DNA of 64,000 bases, taken from NCBI GenBank assembly GCA_008729055.1, contig SDUX01000010.1, positions 3,053,090 through 3,117,089 on the forward strand, given 5' to 3'. Both the position numbers and the translations under genes were made by a program. Shown piece after piece: positions 40,198-51,899 of this stretch; within the stretch, counting starts at the first letter, position 1, and each line of letters begins with the position of its first letter. The stretch comes from Pyropia haitanensis. Its lineage: Eukaryota > Rhodophyta > Bangiophyceae > Bangiales > Bangiaceae. A model generated the notes under the pieces. That model had not been told where the DNA came from, did no database searches, and saw only the letters and a list, made by a program, of their open reading frames with translations.

Positions 40198-43100
40198 ATG
40201 GCGTGGGGCGCCGCCGGCAGCCTCGTCGCGCTGAAGGGCGCGTCGGGCCGCGAGTGGTCGCTGACGTTTGGCCGCGCCCTCGGCGCCGCCCGCGGCCCCG
40301 TGTCGGTGCACGTTGTCGACGCGGCGCCCGCTGGCGGCGGCGGTGGTGGCGGCGGCGAGCCCGCTCGGCAGCTGGTGGCCAAGCGCGTCGTGGTGCCGGC
40401 GGCGGACGACGTGGAGCCGCTGGTGGACGAGGCCGCCACGTGGCGCCAGGCGTCGGTCGCGTCGCCGCTGGTGCTCGAGCTGGTCGACGTGTTTGTCGAC
40501 CGCGCCCCCGACGCGCCGTCCATCACCTTCCTCACCGAGCTGGCCACCCCGCACAAGGCGGCAAAGTCCAAAAAAGCTGCCGCCGCGGCGCCGCCGGCGC
40601 TCCCCGCCGACGCCGTCGCCGCCGTCGGCCGGGACGTGACCGCCGCGCTGATGGCCATGCCCGGCGGCGGCGCGCACGGCAACGTGGCGGTGGATACGGT
40701 GTTTTTGGTGGGCGGCGGCGGCAAGGCCGCGACCGCGACGGGCGCCATCCTGGGCGGCTTTGGGCCCAAGCGGGTGGCCATTACCGCTGCCAACCCCGAG
40801 CTGTCCGAGGCGGACGACGTGTACGACGTCGGCGTGCTGCTCGGCGCGCTCGCCATGGGGCGCGCCGCGGGGGTGGTGGCCTCCGCGATGGCGGGGGGGG
40901 AGCTCCCCGAGGACCTGCCGCCGGAGCTGGCCACCGCGCTCGTCGCGGCGGTAGGGCCCCCGTCGGGGCGCCCGTCGATGGCGCAGCTGCGGGAAGCGGC
41001 GGGGGGGGGGGCTGCGGGGGGTCGCGCGCCGGGTGGGAAACGCGAGGCAAAGCGCGAGGCAAAGCGCGCGGCGGCGGCTGCGGCGGCTGCTGCAGCGGCG
41101 TCGGCTGTGCGTGGAGACAGTGGTGGTGGTGGCAGCGGGGGTAATGGCGGCGGCGGTGGCGGCACGGGCGACAGCCCGTCGCTGACCGAGCTGATGGACA
41201 AGCTCCGGGCGGGTGCGCCCACCGCCGCGGCCGACGCACACGCCGCCCGGACCTCCCTGTTTGCGCCCAACACGCCGCTGCCGCCGCCGCTCGCCGTGCC
41301 GGCCGCCGACAGTGACGACGGGCTGGACCCGTTTGGCTCGCCCACCCGCCGCCGCAGCAGCCGGCCCCCCGACGGCTTGGACGCGGCGGTCGCACGGCTG
41401 ACCGACGGCAGCGCCCGGGCTGGCGGCGCGGACCCCCGCGCGTACGCGACGGTCCTGTCGTCGGTGCGTGACGGTGGCCGTGGGGAGGATGTGTTTACGG
41501 CGCTCTTTCGGCGGCCGCTGTCCAAGGACCCCGTGGCGGCGCTGCAGAGCCTGACGCTCGTCCACCGGCTGCTGCTCGAGGCCGGGGACGACTCCCTGTT
41601 GGGCCTCGTTCGCCACAATGACGCCTTCCTCGCGTGGGCGGCCGATTCGTGGAGCCGCGAGATGGTGGAGGGGGTGGCCGACCCCGACGCCGCCCACCCG
41701 CTCGCCTACCTATTCGCAGGGGGGGAGATTGCCGACTACTCGGCCTTCCTTCGGCGGAAGGCGCGCTTCCACATGCTCGCCGCGTTTTCCTTCTCGGGCG
41801 GCTGGGCGGTGACCCCGTCGGGGGAGACCTCCCTCACCGGCCGCCGGCGCAAGGTCTTGACCGGCGTTGCCGACCTGGCCGACTCGATGGCCGGCCTGTC
41901 GGGCCGCCTCGCGGCGATTGGCGGCGAGCCGCGGGAGGTGGCGCGCGCGGCGGCGGCGACGCTCGCCGTCGAGGCAGCAGGCTCCCTCGCCGCGGCGGTG
42001 GCCCTCGTTGGCGGCGTCGACGACCCGGTGACGCGCGCCAAGATGGTCGACCCGTTTGATCGCTGCTACGCGGGCACCCGCGAGGTGCTGGGCGCTGCGG
42101 CGGCGGGGGTGCCGCTGCTGCCGCCGCCCGTGCGGGCGCTATCGCTGGCGGCGTCCCCCCCGGACGTGACGCTGGAAGAGGTGGACACGGCCGCCGAGCG
42201 GGCGGCGGCCAAGGAGGCCCGCCGCGCCGCGCGGGCGGCGGCAAAGGAGCAGGAGCGCATCGCGCGGGCGGCGGAGAAGGAGGCGGCCAAGGCGGCCAAG
42301 GCGGCGGCCAAGGCGGGCATCAAGGCGGCCGCGGCGGCCGCGGCGGCCGCCGCCGCGGAAGCCAAGGTCGACCGCTCCGTCGGCGACCTGGTGGGCATTG
42401 GCGAGGAGCGGGCGCCCGAGGCGCCGCCCGCGCCGGACCGGCCCACGCCGGGGATGAGTGACATCCACGCGCTGGCCACCGCGTTTGGTGCCTCCCCGGT
42501 GACGCTCGAAGCGATTGCCAACCAGGGCAAGTACCTCGCACTGCCGGCGCCACCGGGACAGGAGGGCGGCGAGCGGGGCGACTATGATGACGAGGACGGT
42601 GAGGTGGACTACCCGGGTGCTGCCGGTGGTGGCGGCGGTGGCGGCTACGCAGGTGGCGGCCGCCCGCGCAACGCCGACGGCCGCGGCTACCTGGGTCTGC
42701 GCGCCAAGGCGCCCGCTTCCACGGCGCTGGTCGTGGCGGGCGGCCAGTCCATGCCGGGTCTGCGCCCGCACCCGGCCTTTTGCCATTGCGCGGTGTGTGA
42801 GGCAGCGGATGCGCTGGCGGCGCAGGCGGCGCTCAGCGGCGGTGGCGGCGGCCGCCGCTCTGGCAGCGAGAGCGACGGCAGCGACCGGCGGGATCGGCGG
42901 CGCCGTGGCGGCGGCCGCGGTCGCCACAACCGCAGCAGCAGCGAGGAAGAGAGCGGCAGCGACAGCGACGATAGCGCGGCGGAGTACCGGGAGCGCCGCC
43001 GCTCGGGCCGCCGCGACCGGCGGCGCCGCAGCTGGGATAGCGTGGAGGAGGAGGAGGAGGCGGACCGCCGTGGCCGTGGCGGCTACGGCTCCCCTGGAGA

Positions 43101-43234
43101 TGATCGGCGCGGGCGGATGGACGAGCCGCCGCCAGCGGCACCCTACAATGGGGGATTTCCGGCGCAGGGGCCGGCCGATGCGGCCGGGCACGATCGGGGC
43201 GCCCCGCCTGGAGGGGCGGCCGACCGCGGTGGCC

Positions 43235-43266
<32 letters not shown>

Positions 43267-44103
43267 AAGGGCGGCAAGGCCACCAAGGCCGCGCCGGTTG
43301 TGGAGGTGGTTGTCCGCCGCCTGCGGACTGGGGAGAAGCTGGGCGCGGGAGCGTTTGGGGAGGTCTTCAAAGGCACCTACCAGGACGAGCCGGTCGCGAT
43401 CAAGAAGCTGTCCGCGACGCTCGCCAACAACCCCGCCGCGGTCGAGGCGTTCCGCGCCGAGGTGGGCGTCCTCTTCTCCCTCCGCCATCCGCACGTGCTC
43501 AAGGTGGTGGCCGCACGGACGACGCCGCCCGACCCGATGGTCCTCACCGAGTTTATGTCCCGCGGCACCCTCTTTGACGTGCTGCACAAGGCGCGCGTCG
43601 CGCCCACGTGGCCGGTCGTCAAGCGGATCCTCTCGCACGTGGCCGCGGGGATGGCGTACCTCCACGACCAGTCGCTGGTGCATCGGGACCTCAAGTCGGC
43701 CAACGTGCTGCTGGACGCGTCCTTCACGGCCAAGGTGTCGGACTTTGGGCTGACCACCGCGGTGGCGACGGTGGCGGGGGAGAGCGCCGCTGGGGGGCTG
43801 TGCGGCACGCTGCAGTACCTCGCGCCCGAGGTGCTCGCCGCGGTGGCCCCGCACACGCCAGCGTCGGACGTGTACGCGTATGGGGTGCTGATGTGGGAGC
43901 TGATCGCCCGCACGCCCCCCTACCTGGGCGAGGACCCGCACGTCGTCGCGGGCCGCGTCGTTGACGAAGGCTACCGCCCGCCACCGGCGGCCAACTGCCT
44001 CCAGCTGTACCGTGACCTGATGGTCCGCTGCTGGGCGCAAGCCGCGGCCGCACGGCCGACGTTTGCCGAGGTGGTGACGGTGCTCGCCAAGGCGCCGGGC
44101 TAG
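40198..44103 (+). CDS. pseudokinase - ANTH-like - TKL (Raf-like) protein kinase, 1301 aa
   Basis: A single exon. The N-terminal domain (about 1-270) looks like a degenerate kinase: QLVAKRVVV resembles the lysine strand, HGNVAVDTVFL sits where His-Arg-Asp...Asn is expected, and GGFG where Asp-Phe-Gly is expected. The order resembles NAK/GAK-type kinases with lost catalytic residues. Residues about 395-545 resemble an ANTH/ENTH membrane-binding domain (VFTALFRRPLSKDPVAALQS, then TLVHRLLLEAGDDSLL). An Ala/Lys/Glu-rich coiled coil (about 660-720) and a Ser/Arg/Gly-rich linker (about 795-1025) follow. The C-terminal kinase (about 1035-1300) is complete: LGAGAFGEVFKG, Lys in VAIKKL, HRDLKSANVLL (about 1161), DFGLTT (about 1182), APE, then SDVYAYGVLMWELI, typical of TKL/Raf-like kinases. 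ATG follows ACACC, a good start context. Confidence 0.8.
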
Positions 44104-44896
44104 ACAGGGGTGCAGAGGGCGGCCAGAGCTGCGATGTGTCTGCCCTTTTTTCTCTCTCCATAATGGATCCCCTGGCCACCATGTTGGTAGGTGCTGCAGC
44201 CTGTGGAGGTGGCACCTTGTGGCGATGAACTGCCGCTAACGTGTGTACTGGCCAGCACTGTAGTTTTTTTTGTAGTGGGTCTTGCTCCACTTCTTTGTAA
44301 CGACGGGCGGGTTTTTCCTGCCAACCTGATTCTCGTGCATGACCCCACAGCCTGCCTGCTTCCACCCGCCGAGACGCAGAAACACACGCACGAGGAAAAC
44401 GGGATTTACAAGAGAAAAAAAAAAAAAAGTACGAAAAATAAGCGAGAATACGACGCAGACGACGCCGCGGAAGGAACAAGAGCAGACGGCGCGGTACGCA
44501 CCAGTGCCAGAGAGCAGAGCGGGTGGCCGCATCGGCAGGCCACCGCGGCTGCCCACACATCGATCCACGCAAAAACCCCACGGCAAGCAGGCACAGCGCC
44601 ACAGGAGGCCACGGACAAAGCACCATCGACACTGGCACGCCACACGTAACGGCCAAACCAGACACGCCACATCCAACTGCCCAGAGGCGATGCGATGAGG
44701 CGGTGGCGGCACGTCCACCCCCCCCCCCCCCCCCCGCCGTCCACAAAAAGAAAAGCAACTGTCGCTGCCACCGGCATACACGCGCGCCGCCACGTCGGGT
44801 CGCCACCACACACACCACGCCACCCACCCACGCTGCCGCCGCGCGTGGCGGCAGCGGCAGCGGCAGAGTACCCCAGGGGGTGCCGCCGTCGCCCCC
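44104..44896. other. convergent 3' intergenic region
   Basis: AT-richer than average, with an A run at about 44416-44429 and a T run at about 44266. It likely holds the 3' UTRs of the kinase and Tudor-protein genes. A C run lies at 44720-44735. No gene seen. Confidence 0.45.
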
Positions 44897-46949
44897 TCAC
44901 ACTGGCGGCGGCCGTCCGGCGGCGGCCTCCGCATCGACCGTCTCCTTGGCGTTGAGCCCCCTGGCGCGCGCCCCCGCTGCCGCCAGTGACGCCCCACCCG
45001 CCACCGACGCGCCGCCGCTGGCCGGGGCGGCGGCCGCGGCAGCAGGGGCGGCGGCACCACCAGCAGAAGACCACCTGCCCGACACGGCGCCCGGCCCGGC
45101 ATGGGACGCCGCGCCGCGCCCGCCCGCCTCTGGCGCCATCGACCGCGCCGGCGGCGGTGACAGGGGCGCCGCCGCGGGCGTCGGCGCCAGCGCGGCCACG
45201 CCCGGCCCGACCGCCGGGCGCGCCGCCGACGTGGCGGCCAGCCGCCGCGCCATCTCGGCGCGCAGGTCGTCACGCATGTAGCTCATCTCCGAGTGCAAGG
45301 ACGACACGACGCCCTTGAGCGCGGCGAGCTCCACCCGCAGCGCGTCGACCTCGGCGCGCGTCGCCGGCGGCGGCGACGGCGGCTCCCGCACCTTGGGCGG
45401 CCGCCCCAGGCGCTTCTTGATCGTCGTGCCGGGCGCGGCGGCCGCCGCCGCCACGGCGCCCGCGGCCGCCGCGGCGGCGGGCGCGCTCTGCGGGCCGTTC
45501 GCCGGCCTGCGTGGCGGCGTCGGCGGCACGTCGCGGTCGCCGCCGCTCGGGTCCCCGCTGCCCGACGAGCCGTCCCCGCCGTCCCCGTCGGTGGCGGCCG
45601 CCGCGGCGGCCCCGGCCAGCGTCACCCGCTTCTTGGTCGACCCCGGCCCGCCCGCGCGGGGCGTCGCCGGCTTGCGGCCCCGCGGGGAGGGGGTCTTGGC
45701 GCCCGCCTCGGCGGCCGCCGCCGGCGTCGCCCCCCCCGCCGCCCCCCGGCGGCGGCCGCCGCCCGCCTCGCTGCCGCTCACCAGCTCGACGCCGCCGTCG
45801 GCGTGCGCAGACCCCGCCGCAGACGCGCCCCCGCCGTGGCCGTTGGCGCCCACCTTGCCACGCTTGGCCGCCCGCGCCATCTCCTCCGCCGCCTCCGCGG
45901 CGGCCGCCGCCTTGGCCGCGTGCGACGGGCGGCCCCGCTTCTTGGCGCCCGCCGCCGGCGGGGCCTTGCCCTTGCGCCGCGGCGCAGGCCCTCGCTTGCG
46001 CCCACGGCCAGAGCCGCTGGGCGTGTACGCGTCCGCGTCCTCCTCCTCCCCGGCGCCCCCGTCGGGGGACGCGCCCGCCCCCCGCTCGACGATCCCGTCC
46101 ATCCCGCTGCCGTCCCCGTCGTCTCGAGACGCGCGGCTCCCGCTGCCAGCCCCGCCGCCGCCGCCGCCACCGCCATCGGCAGCAGCCTCCCGTTCCGCTT
46201 TTGACGTGGGCCGCCCCTTCCCCCCCCCCCCCCACCCCCCCCCCACCGCCCGCGCCGCCGCCTTCCTCCTCCGCCGACGAGTCCCCAGCGCCCCCCCCCC
46301 GGCCGCCCGCCGGGTTGTGCCAAAAGATGGGCACCCCCGACTGCTTGTGCAGCAGCCGCCACTTCTCCCGCCCCAGCCGGATGTCCTCCGTGTCCCCATC
46401 GTCGTACTCGACGCGCACCCCGTCCGCCGCGGCCGCGGCGCGGCTGTCGGGCGTAGCCGGCGCGACGACGCCCGAGTAGTAGCACTTTTCCAGCGGCCAG
46501 TACACCTCTATCCGGGACGAGTAGAGCGAGTCGCGGCCGGGCGTCGCGGCCGCACTGCTCGCCGCCGCGGCGGGCGCCGCGGCCGGGGTGGCGGTCGCCG
46601 CCGGGGCGGCCGCCGCGGCGGGTGCGGCGGGCGACCCAGCCGCCGCCGCCGCCGTCGGGCCGCCCCGCGCGTAGGCCCCCTCCCCCGCACCAGCCGCCCC
46701 CCGGGTGGGCGTTTTGCCGGCTACGCCCATCGCGGCAGGCCCCCTGCCCGCCCCTCCACCGGCCGCGCCAAGGGCACCACCGGCCGACGCCGCTGCCGCT
46801 GCGGCCGCTGCGGCCGCCGCGGCCGCCGCCGCTGCCGCCGGCCCGACGCCGGCCGCCGGTCCGCCGGCGGCCAGCCCCGCGACGGTGGCTAGATCCTTGT
46901 CCCGCGGCGGGAGGAAGCTGTCGCCCGGCACGGTGCGCCGCACGCGCAT
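44897..46949 (-). CDS. Tudor-domain AT-hook chromatin protein
   Basis: A likely nuclear histone- or DNA-binding protein. From the ATG at 46949 an Ala-rich N terminus leads to a Tudor/Agenet-like domain (about residues 140-205): SSRIEVYWPLEKCYYSGVV, then VRVEYDDGDTEDI and EKWRLL. This is the Trp-Pro-x-Asp/Glu-x-x-Tyr-Tyr-x-Gly plus Tyr-Asp-Asp-Gly-Asp pattern seen in PDS5-like and plant chromatin Tudor domains. Several AT-hook-like motifs follow: GRGRKRGP, KKRGRPSH, SPRGRKPATP and KKRLGRPPK. A short coiled coil lies near the end (VDALRVELAALKGVVSSLHS). The frame changes once, at the C/G runs near 46215-46245, between the Tudor part and the AT-hook part. The order of elements argues for one gene. 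Confidence 0.6.
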
Positions 46950-49900
46950 TTCAGAGGCAAGTGGGAGGGGAGGAGGGAGGAGAGGGGGGGTGGCGACGCT
47001 GAAGCGATAATCGCCGCCGCAACCGCCGCCGCGTCGGGATGCACCCCGCCGCACCCACGTCCGCGAGCCAGGAGCACCCAGCCGCGTCGGTGTTCGTGTC
47101 CGGGTGCACCCTGCCACACCCGCGTTCGTGTCCGGGAGTACCCTGCCACGTCTGTTGCCGTACCCGCACCCACGTCCACGATGCACCCACGACCGCCCGC
47201 CCCCCGCGTCCCCGCCCTCCCAACCGCGCCGCCACCCGCACCGCTGAACCGCCAGACCCGCCACCACACTCGAACCTCTTGACTACACCCCAACGCCCAC
47301 CCGCGCTGCACCAGAGGCCGGTGCCCCACCACCACCCCCCACCACCGCCAACGAAATCGCCGACCGCGTTGCCGCGGCGTAGGTGACAACAACGACGAGC
47401 GCGACGACCAACCCTGTCGACACGGTCAAAACCCAACGAGGGCGGGACAAGAAGGCAGCAGGGGGGGGTGGGGGGGGTGGGGGGGGGAAGACGGGATCCA
47501 GCAGCACAACCGCGGCACGCCGCAAGCAACAAAAACGGTGCCAGCGTCCTGCCAGAGGCGGGGGGCGGCGCGGCGATGGGCGACGCGAGCGGCGGGGCGT
47601 GTGCCTCGGCCGGTGCGCGCGCGGCGGCGGGCGGGCGGCGTGGGACGAATCGGTCGGCTGTGGGGGGGCGAGAAAGGGCGAGAGAGGGGGGGGGGTGGGG
47701 GGGGGGGGGGGGGGGGGCGTGCAGTGCGCGCTGGCGGTTGGTGGGGGCTGGGCGGGGGGGGAGGAGGGGGGGGGTGGGGGGCGGGGGGGGGGGTGGGTGG
47801 TGCGGCAGCCGTACGCCAGACTGCGAAGCGGTGACCCCCCCCCCCACCAGCGGCTGATTGGGGGGTGCGCCGCCGCCCAAAGCACCGCCGCGGCGCGGCG
47901 TCGGCGCCGCCGGGCGGCGCGGCGCCCGCACGCAACGCCATTACAGTAGAAGGGGCGGTGGTGTCCAGCCAATGGCGAGCGCACGATTGGTGAACGCCGA
48001 CGCGGAACGCGTCTGAGATCTGCGACGGCCGGAACATGCAAACAAATTCGGGAGCCCCTGCGCAACGTGTCGCCGTTGCCCGCTCTGGGGGCGCGACCGT
48101 GGATCCCCCACACGGGAATAGAGCCCGCCATTGTGCTCTGGGGGCGAGGGGCACCCGTCCCCTTTGGGCGGGCGAGGAGGTACACGTAGCCGAGGTACCG
48201 CCGCTGTGCGCTGGGGTGTGCGCGGCAGCCAGACGGCGCTGTGCCCCAATGGGAGCGGACGCACCCGCGCGGCACGGGGGGGCGTGCCCCGCCTCTGGGG
48301 CGCGGCTCTCGTGCCCGGCCCGCGGCGGCCGCGCGCGCGCGGCGCCAACGCCTACACCCGTACGCACGGGGCCCCGACCGCGGCCGCGGCGGCGGGGGCG
48401 GTCCGCGCACCCCCCGCGCGCGCGCGGAGGCTGCCGACGCCCGGCGGCGGACGGGGTGACGTCATCCATCCCGGGGCGGCGGCGGTGGCGGCCGCCGCGC
48501 GCGCCGTGCCCGCCGCGACGTGCCGCCCCGACGGGAGCAGCCCTGCACCCCACAAGGAGAGAACCGCGCGGGCATCGTGGTCCAGTGCGGGGCGGAGGGG
48601 GAGCCGGGGAGGGCGGCGATCATCGTGGTTGCGCGGCGCGTCGGGGGGGGGCGCGGCGGCCGCCGCCGCCGTCCTATCCGCTACCCCTGTGGGTTAACAG
48701 GGTCCCGGCCGCGCTGAGACGGTGAACAAGGCGTGGCGCGCGGCGGCGGCGCACGGCGCTCGTGGACAGCGGGTCGCACAGCTGGGACAGGGACGTATTC
48801 CGTGGCGCCCATTATATTGTGTAGAGTTTAGTGACGCCGGCTCGGAGCGCCTCCGTGCCAAGCGCTGCGTCTCCCTCTCGCGCTGCGGACGTCTTCTTTC
48901 AGCCGTGTCCGCTCCCTCACTTTTGCCGTGCCTTGGTCTTGGGAGTGTAGCGGTCGGAAACGCCGAGTGTTCCGATACGCCTCGGACCTCTCGCTCGGCC
49001 GATCGTTCGGACCCGCCGGTCAGCTTGGACAACAAACCGTTCCTCCAACCCCCCCCCCCCCCTTGCGCTCGGCAGGGCGATACAAGTGGCGGCTATTGCA
49101 CTCTCTGTAGACGAGGGGCCGCCTCTAGGAGAGGGAACCTGCCGTCCGCTCGGGGCCCCGGCTGGGGGATGAAGCCGGGCTGCCGCAATGGGCGAGGGGT
49201 GGATCTGACCCGTCCGTCAGGTAGGCCGTCGCTTACGAACGTGGCGTGCATCAACGGGCGCGGCCAGAGACCGTGCCGGTTTGACCGAAGGCGGGCCACC
49301 TCTGCAGACCCACGCGGCTGGCGTCCGGGCCGTCCGAACGTCGACGGGAAGGTCGGGGGGGGGGGCGAGTTGATTAGCAGGTGAGAGTGGCGGCAGAGCC
49401 CCCTCTTCTGGTTAAGACCAAAGGGATCGATATCTTTGCTGCAGAGAGAGTGGGAAGAGCTCGTATCAGCCATATGGGGCCCTCAGTTGTACTCATGCTT
49501 GTCGTCGGCTTGTTGCCGCGTGACTCCATTGGTGTTCTCGTCCGCATCGAGCGCTTCTGACTAGGGCGGTTGTTCTCATTGTCGCCGCCAGGGGTGCCAG
49601 CTACGGTCGTGCACGGAGGCGGGCGGAGGTGACCCCGTCGGACCCTCAAGGAAGTTTGCATACTGTGGCAGAGGCAGCTGGTGAGGACCGTCTCCCACAG
49701 AAACCTGGGCGGGAACGCCGAGTGATGGAAGAGTCGGTTTCCGTCCGACCCAGAGTGTTCCCTTCCCACCCAGTGGGTGGTTCCGCGATATAGACGCGGT
49801 CGCCTTGCACGGGTAGCTGCCTCAGAACGAGGCCGCTGTAGGTAACAAACAGATAGGATTCAGAAAGTAAAATGATCGAAAATGGATACGGGCAGCGTCA

Positions 49901-50330
49901 ATTGGCACCGACGGTCGCATGAGAAATTCTTGTAGTTGGGATGAAAACGTGTCACACGACGGCCGTTGCAGGCCCAGGTGGACCTTACTTTTAGATTTAA
50001 GGGAAGTCAACCCATACAAGTATTACCGGTCCATCGGCCAACCACGAGACTAGGGTTTCCGCTATTTGTCGGACAATGGACGCTCATTGGCCCATTTTTT
50101 TCAGCAGCGCGGACGGAAAATGTTTAGGGCTCTTCTCAGCTGACTGCGGCCGCTGCAGTGACGCGCCCGTGCCACCATTCTGATGCCAGATGTGCGTCGT
50201 CGACCTTGCTACCCCGCCGCCGTCAGCTGTGGCCTGCGCCGTCGCCCGTCGTCGGCACCCCCCTCGTTCCGCCCCCACCCGTCACCTCCCTCGATCCCTG
50301 TTCACCACGCTTCCTGCCTTCACTGACATC
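46950..50330. other. 3.4-kb region without a supported gene
   Basis: 47030-47180 holds imperfect tandem copies of a 30-odd-bp unit around GTTCGTGTCCGGG. 47460-47770 is G-run rich. On the minus strand, 47380-47460 could encode a hydrophobic stretch (WVLTVSTGLVVALVVVVTYA), but no convincing gene surrounds it. 48780-50150 is more AT-rich and mixed, possibly old repeat sequence. The last few hundred bases should be the DAHP synthase promoter. Confidence 0.4.
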
Positions 50331-51899
50331 ATGGCCGCACCGCGGCGGTCGCCCGTCATGGCGGCATTCACTACCCCGACGGCTCTCCCGTCGTCGGCGG
50401 TGGCGCCCGCCGCAGCCGCCTCCTTGCGCCACTGCTCGCTGCTGCCCACCCCCTCGCCATGCCCTACTGTGGCTGCCCGGCGGGCGCCTGCCCGCCTCTC
50501 TCCCCTCCACATGGTGGCGTCCTCCCCCGCGGCGTCCCGCACGTGGACGCCCGACTCGTGGAGGACGATGCCCATCAAGCAGACGCCCACCTACCCAGAC
50601 CAGGAGAAGGTGGAGGAGGTGGAGAAGCGCCTGCGTGGCGGGCTGCCGCTTGTCTTCTCGGGCGAGACGGACCGCCTGACAGACGCGCTCGCTCGGGCGT
50701 CGGAGGGCAAGGCGTTTGTGCTGCAGGGCGGCGACTGCGCCGAGTCGTTTGACGAGTTTGCCAAGTACGGCGGCAACAACATTGCCGATACGTTTATGGT
50801 GCTGATGCAGATGAGCATTGTGCTCACCTACGCTATCGGGCCGGTCGTCAAGATTGGCCGCATGGCGGGGCAGTTTGCCAAGCCCCGCTCGTCGGCGGTG
50901 GAGCGGGCCAAGAACGCGGCGCTGAGCTTGCCCTCGTATCGTGGGGACATGATCAACGGGGAGGCGTTTGAGGAGGCTGCGCGGGTGCCCGACCCGGAGC
51001 GCATGTGGACGGCGTTTATGCAGTCGACGGCGACGATGAACCTGCTGCGCACGCTCGCCACCGGCGGCGCGCTGGACCTGAGCCGCGTGCAGGACATCAA
51101 CCTCAAGTTTGTCGAGGGCACCCCCGCGGGCTCCCGCTTCAGCGAGTACGTCCGGCACGTCAGCAATGCGCTGCGCTTTATGAACAGCTGTGGCGTGCCG
51201 GTGGACAGCCCCGCGCTGCGGGCGGCCGAGTTTTACGTCAGCCACGAGGCGCTGCTGCTGCCGTACGAGGAGTCGCTGTGCCGGCCCGGCGCGCGGGACA
51301 GTGGCAAGGTGTATGCGACGTCGGGCCACTTTCTGTGGCTGGGCGACCGCACCCGCCAGGTGGACGGCGCGCACGTCGAGTTCCTGCGCGGCATTGCCAA
51401 CCCGATCGGCATCAAGTGTGGGCCGACGCTGGACCCCGCGGAGCTGCTCCAGCTGCTGGCCATCCTCAACCCGGACAACACGCCCGGCCGCATCACGCTC
51501 ATCACGCGGATGGGGGCGGCCAAGATTGCGACGGGCCTGCCGCCGCTCATCCGGGCCGTCCAGTCGGCGGGCGCGGTGGTCACCTGGGTGTGTGACCCGA
51601 TGCACGGCAACACCGAGTCGTCGCCCAGTGGCTACAAGACCCGCCCCTTTGAGAACGTCCTCGCCGAGGTGCGTGGCTTCTTTGCCGTCCACGCGGCGGA
51701 GGGCAGCATCCCGGGCGGGTTGCACCTGGAGCTGACCGGCCAGGACGTGACCGAATGTGTCGGCGGGATGCAGGCGCTGAGCCACGAGGACCTTGCCAAC
51801 CGCTACGAGAGCAGCTGCGACCCGCGGTTGAACGCGAGCCAGGCGCTGGAGCTCTCCTTTTTGGTGGCCGAGACCGTCGGCGGCCGGTGTTACATCTAG
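50331..51899 (+). CDS. DHS: class II (plant-type) DAHP synthase, plastid-targeted; first step of the shikimate pathway
   Basis: Condenses phosphoenolpyruvate and erythrose 4-phosphate to DAHP. From the ATG at 50331 the product is 522 aa, close to plant enzymes. The first about 60 residues are Ala/Ser/Pro/Arg-rich with no acids, consistent with a plastid transit peptide. Conserved blocks run without a break: FVLQGGDCAESF, IGRMAGQFAKPRS, the PSYRGD motif, FYVSHEALLLPYEE, HFLWLGDRTRQVDGAHVEFL, GIANPIGIKCGPT, WVCDPMHGNT and GGLHLELTGQDVTECVGG. Metal-ligand Cys (GGDC), His and Glu residues are present. An in-frame ATG-less extension begins further upstream but adds nothing conserved. Single exon; no other shikimate gene nearby. 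Confidence 0.95.
   Translation: MAAPRRSPVMAAFTTPTALPSSAVAPAAAASLRHCSLLPTPSPCPTVAARRAPARLSPLHMVASSPAASRTWTPDSWRTMPIKQTPTYPDQEKVEEVEKRLRGGLPLVFSGETDRLTDALARASEGKAFVLQGGDCAESFDEFAKYGGNNIADTFMVLMQMSIVLTYAIGPVVKIGRMAGQFAKPRSSAVERAKNAALSLPSYRGDMINGEAFEEAARVPDPERMWTAFMQSTATMNLLRTLATGGALDLSRVQDINLKFVEGTPAGSRFSEYVRHVSNALRFMNSCGVPVDSPALRAAEFYVSHEALLLPYEESLCRPGARDSGKVYATSGHFLWLGDRTRQVDGAHVEFLRGIANPIGIKCGPTLDPAELLQLLAILNPDNTPGRITLITRMGAAKIATGLPPLIRAVQSAGAVVTWVCDPMHGNTESSPSGYKTRPFENVLAEVRGFFAVHAAEGSIPGGLHLELTGQDVTECVGGMQALSHEDLANRYESSCDPRLNASQALELSFLVAETVGGRCYI

Noticed and set aside
48030..48725. Overlapping plus-strand frames of 188-229 codons
   Set aside because: Arg/Pro/Ala-rich, several frames open together, no recognisable domain or start context.
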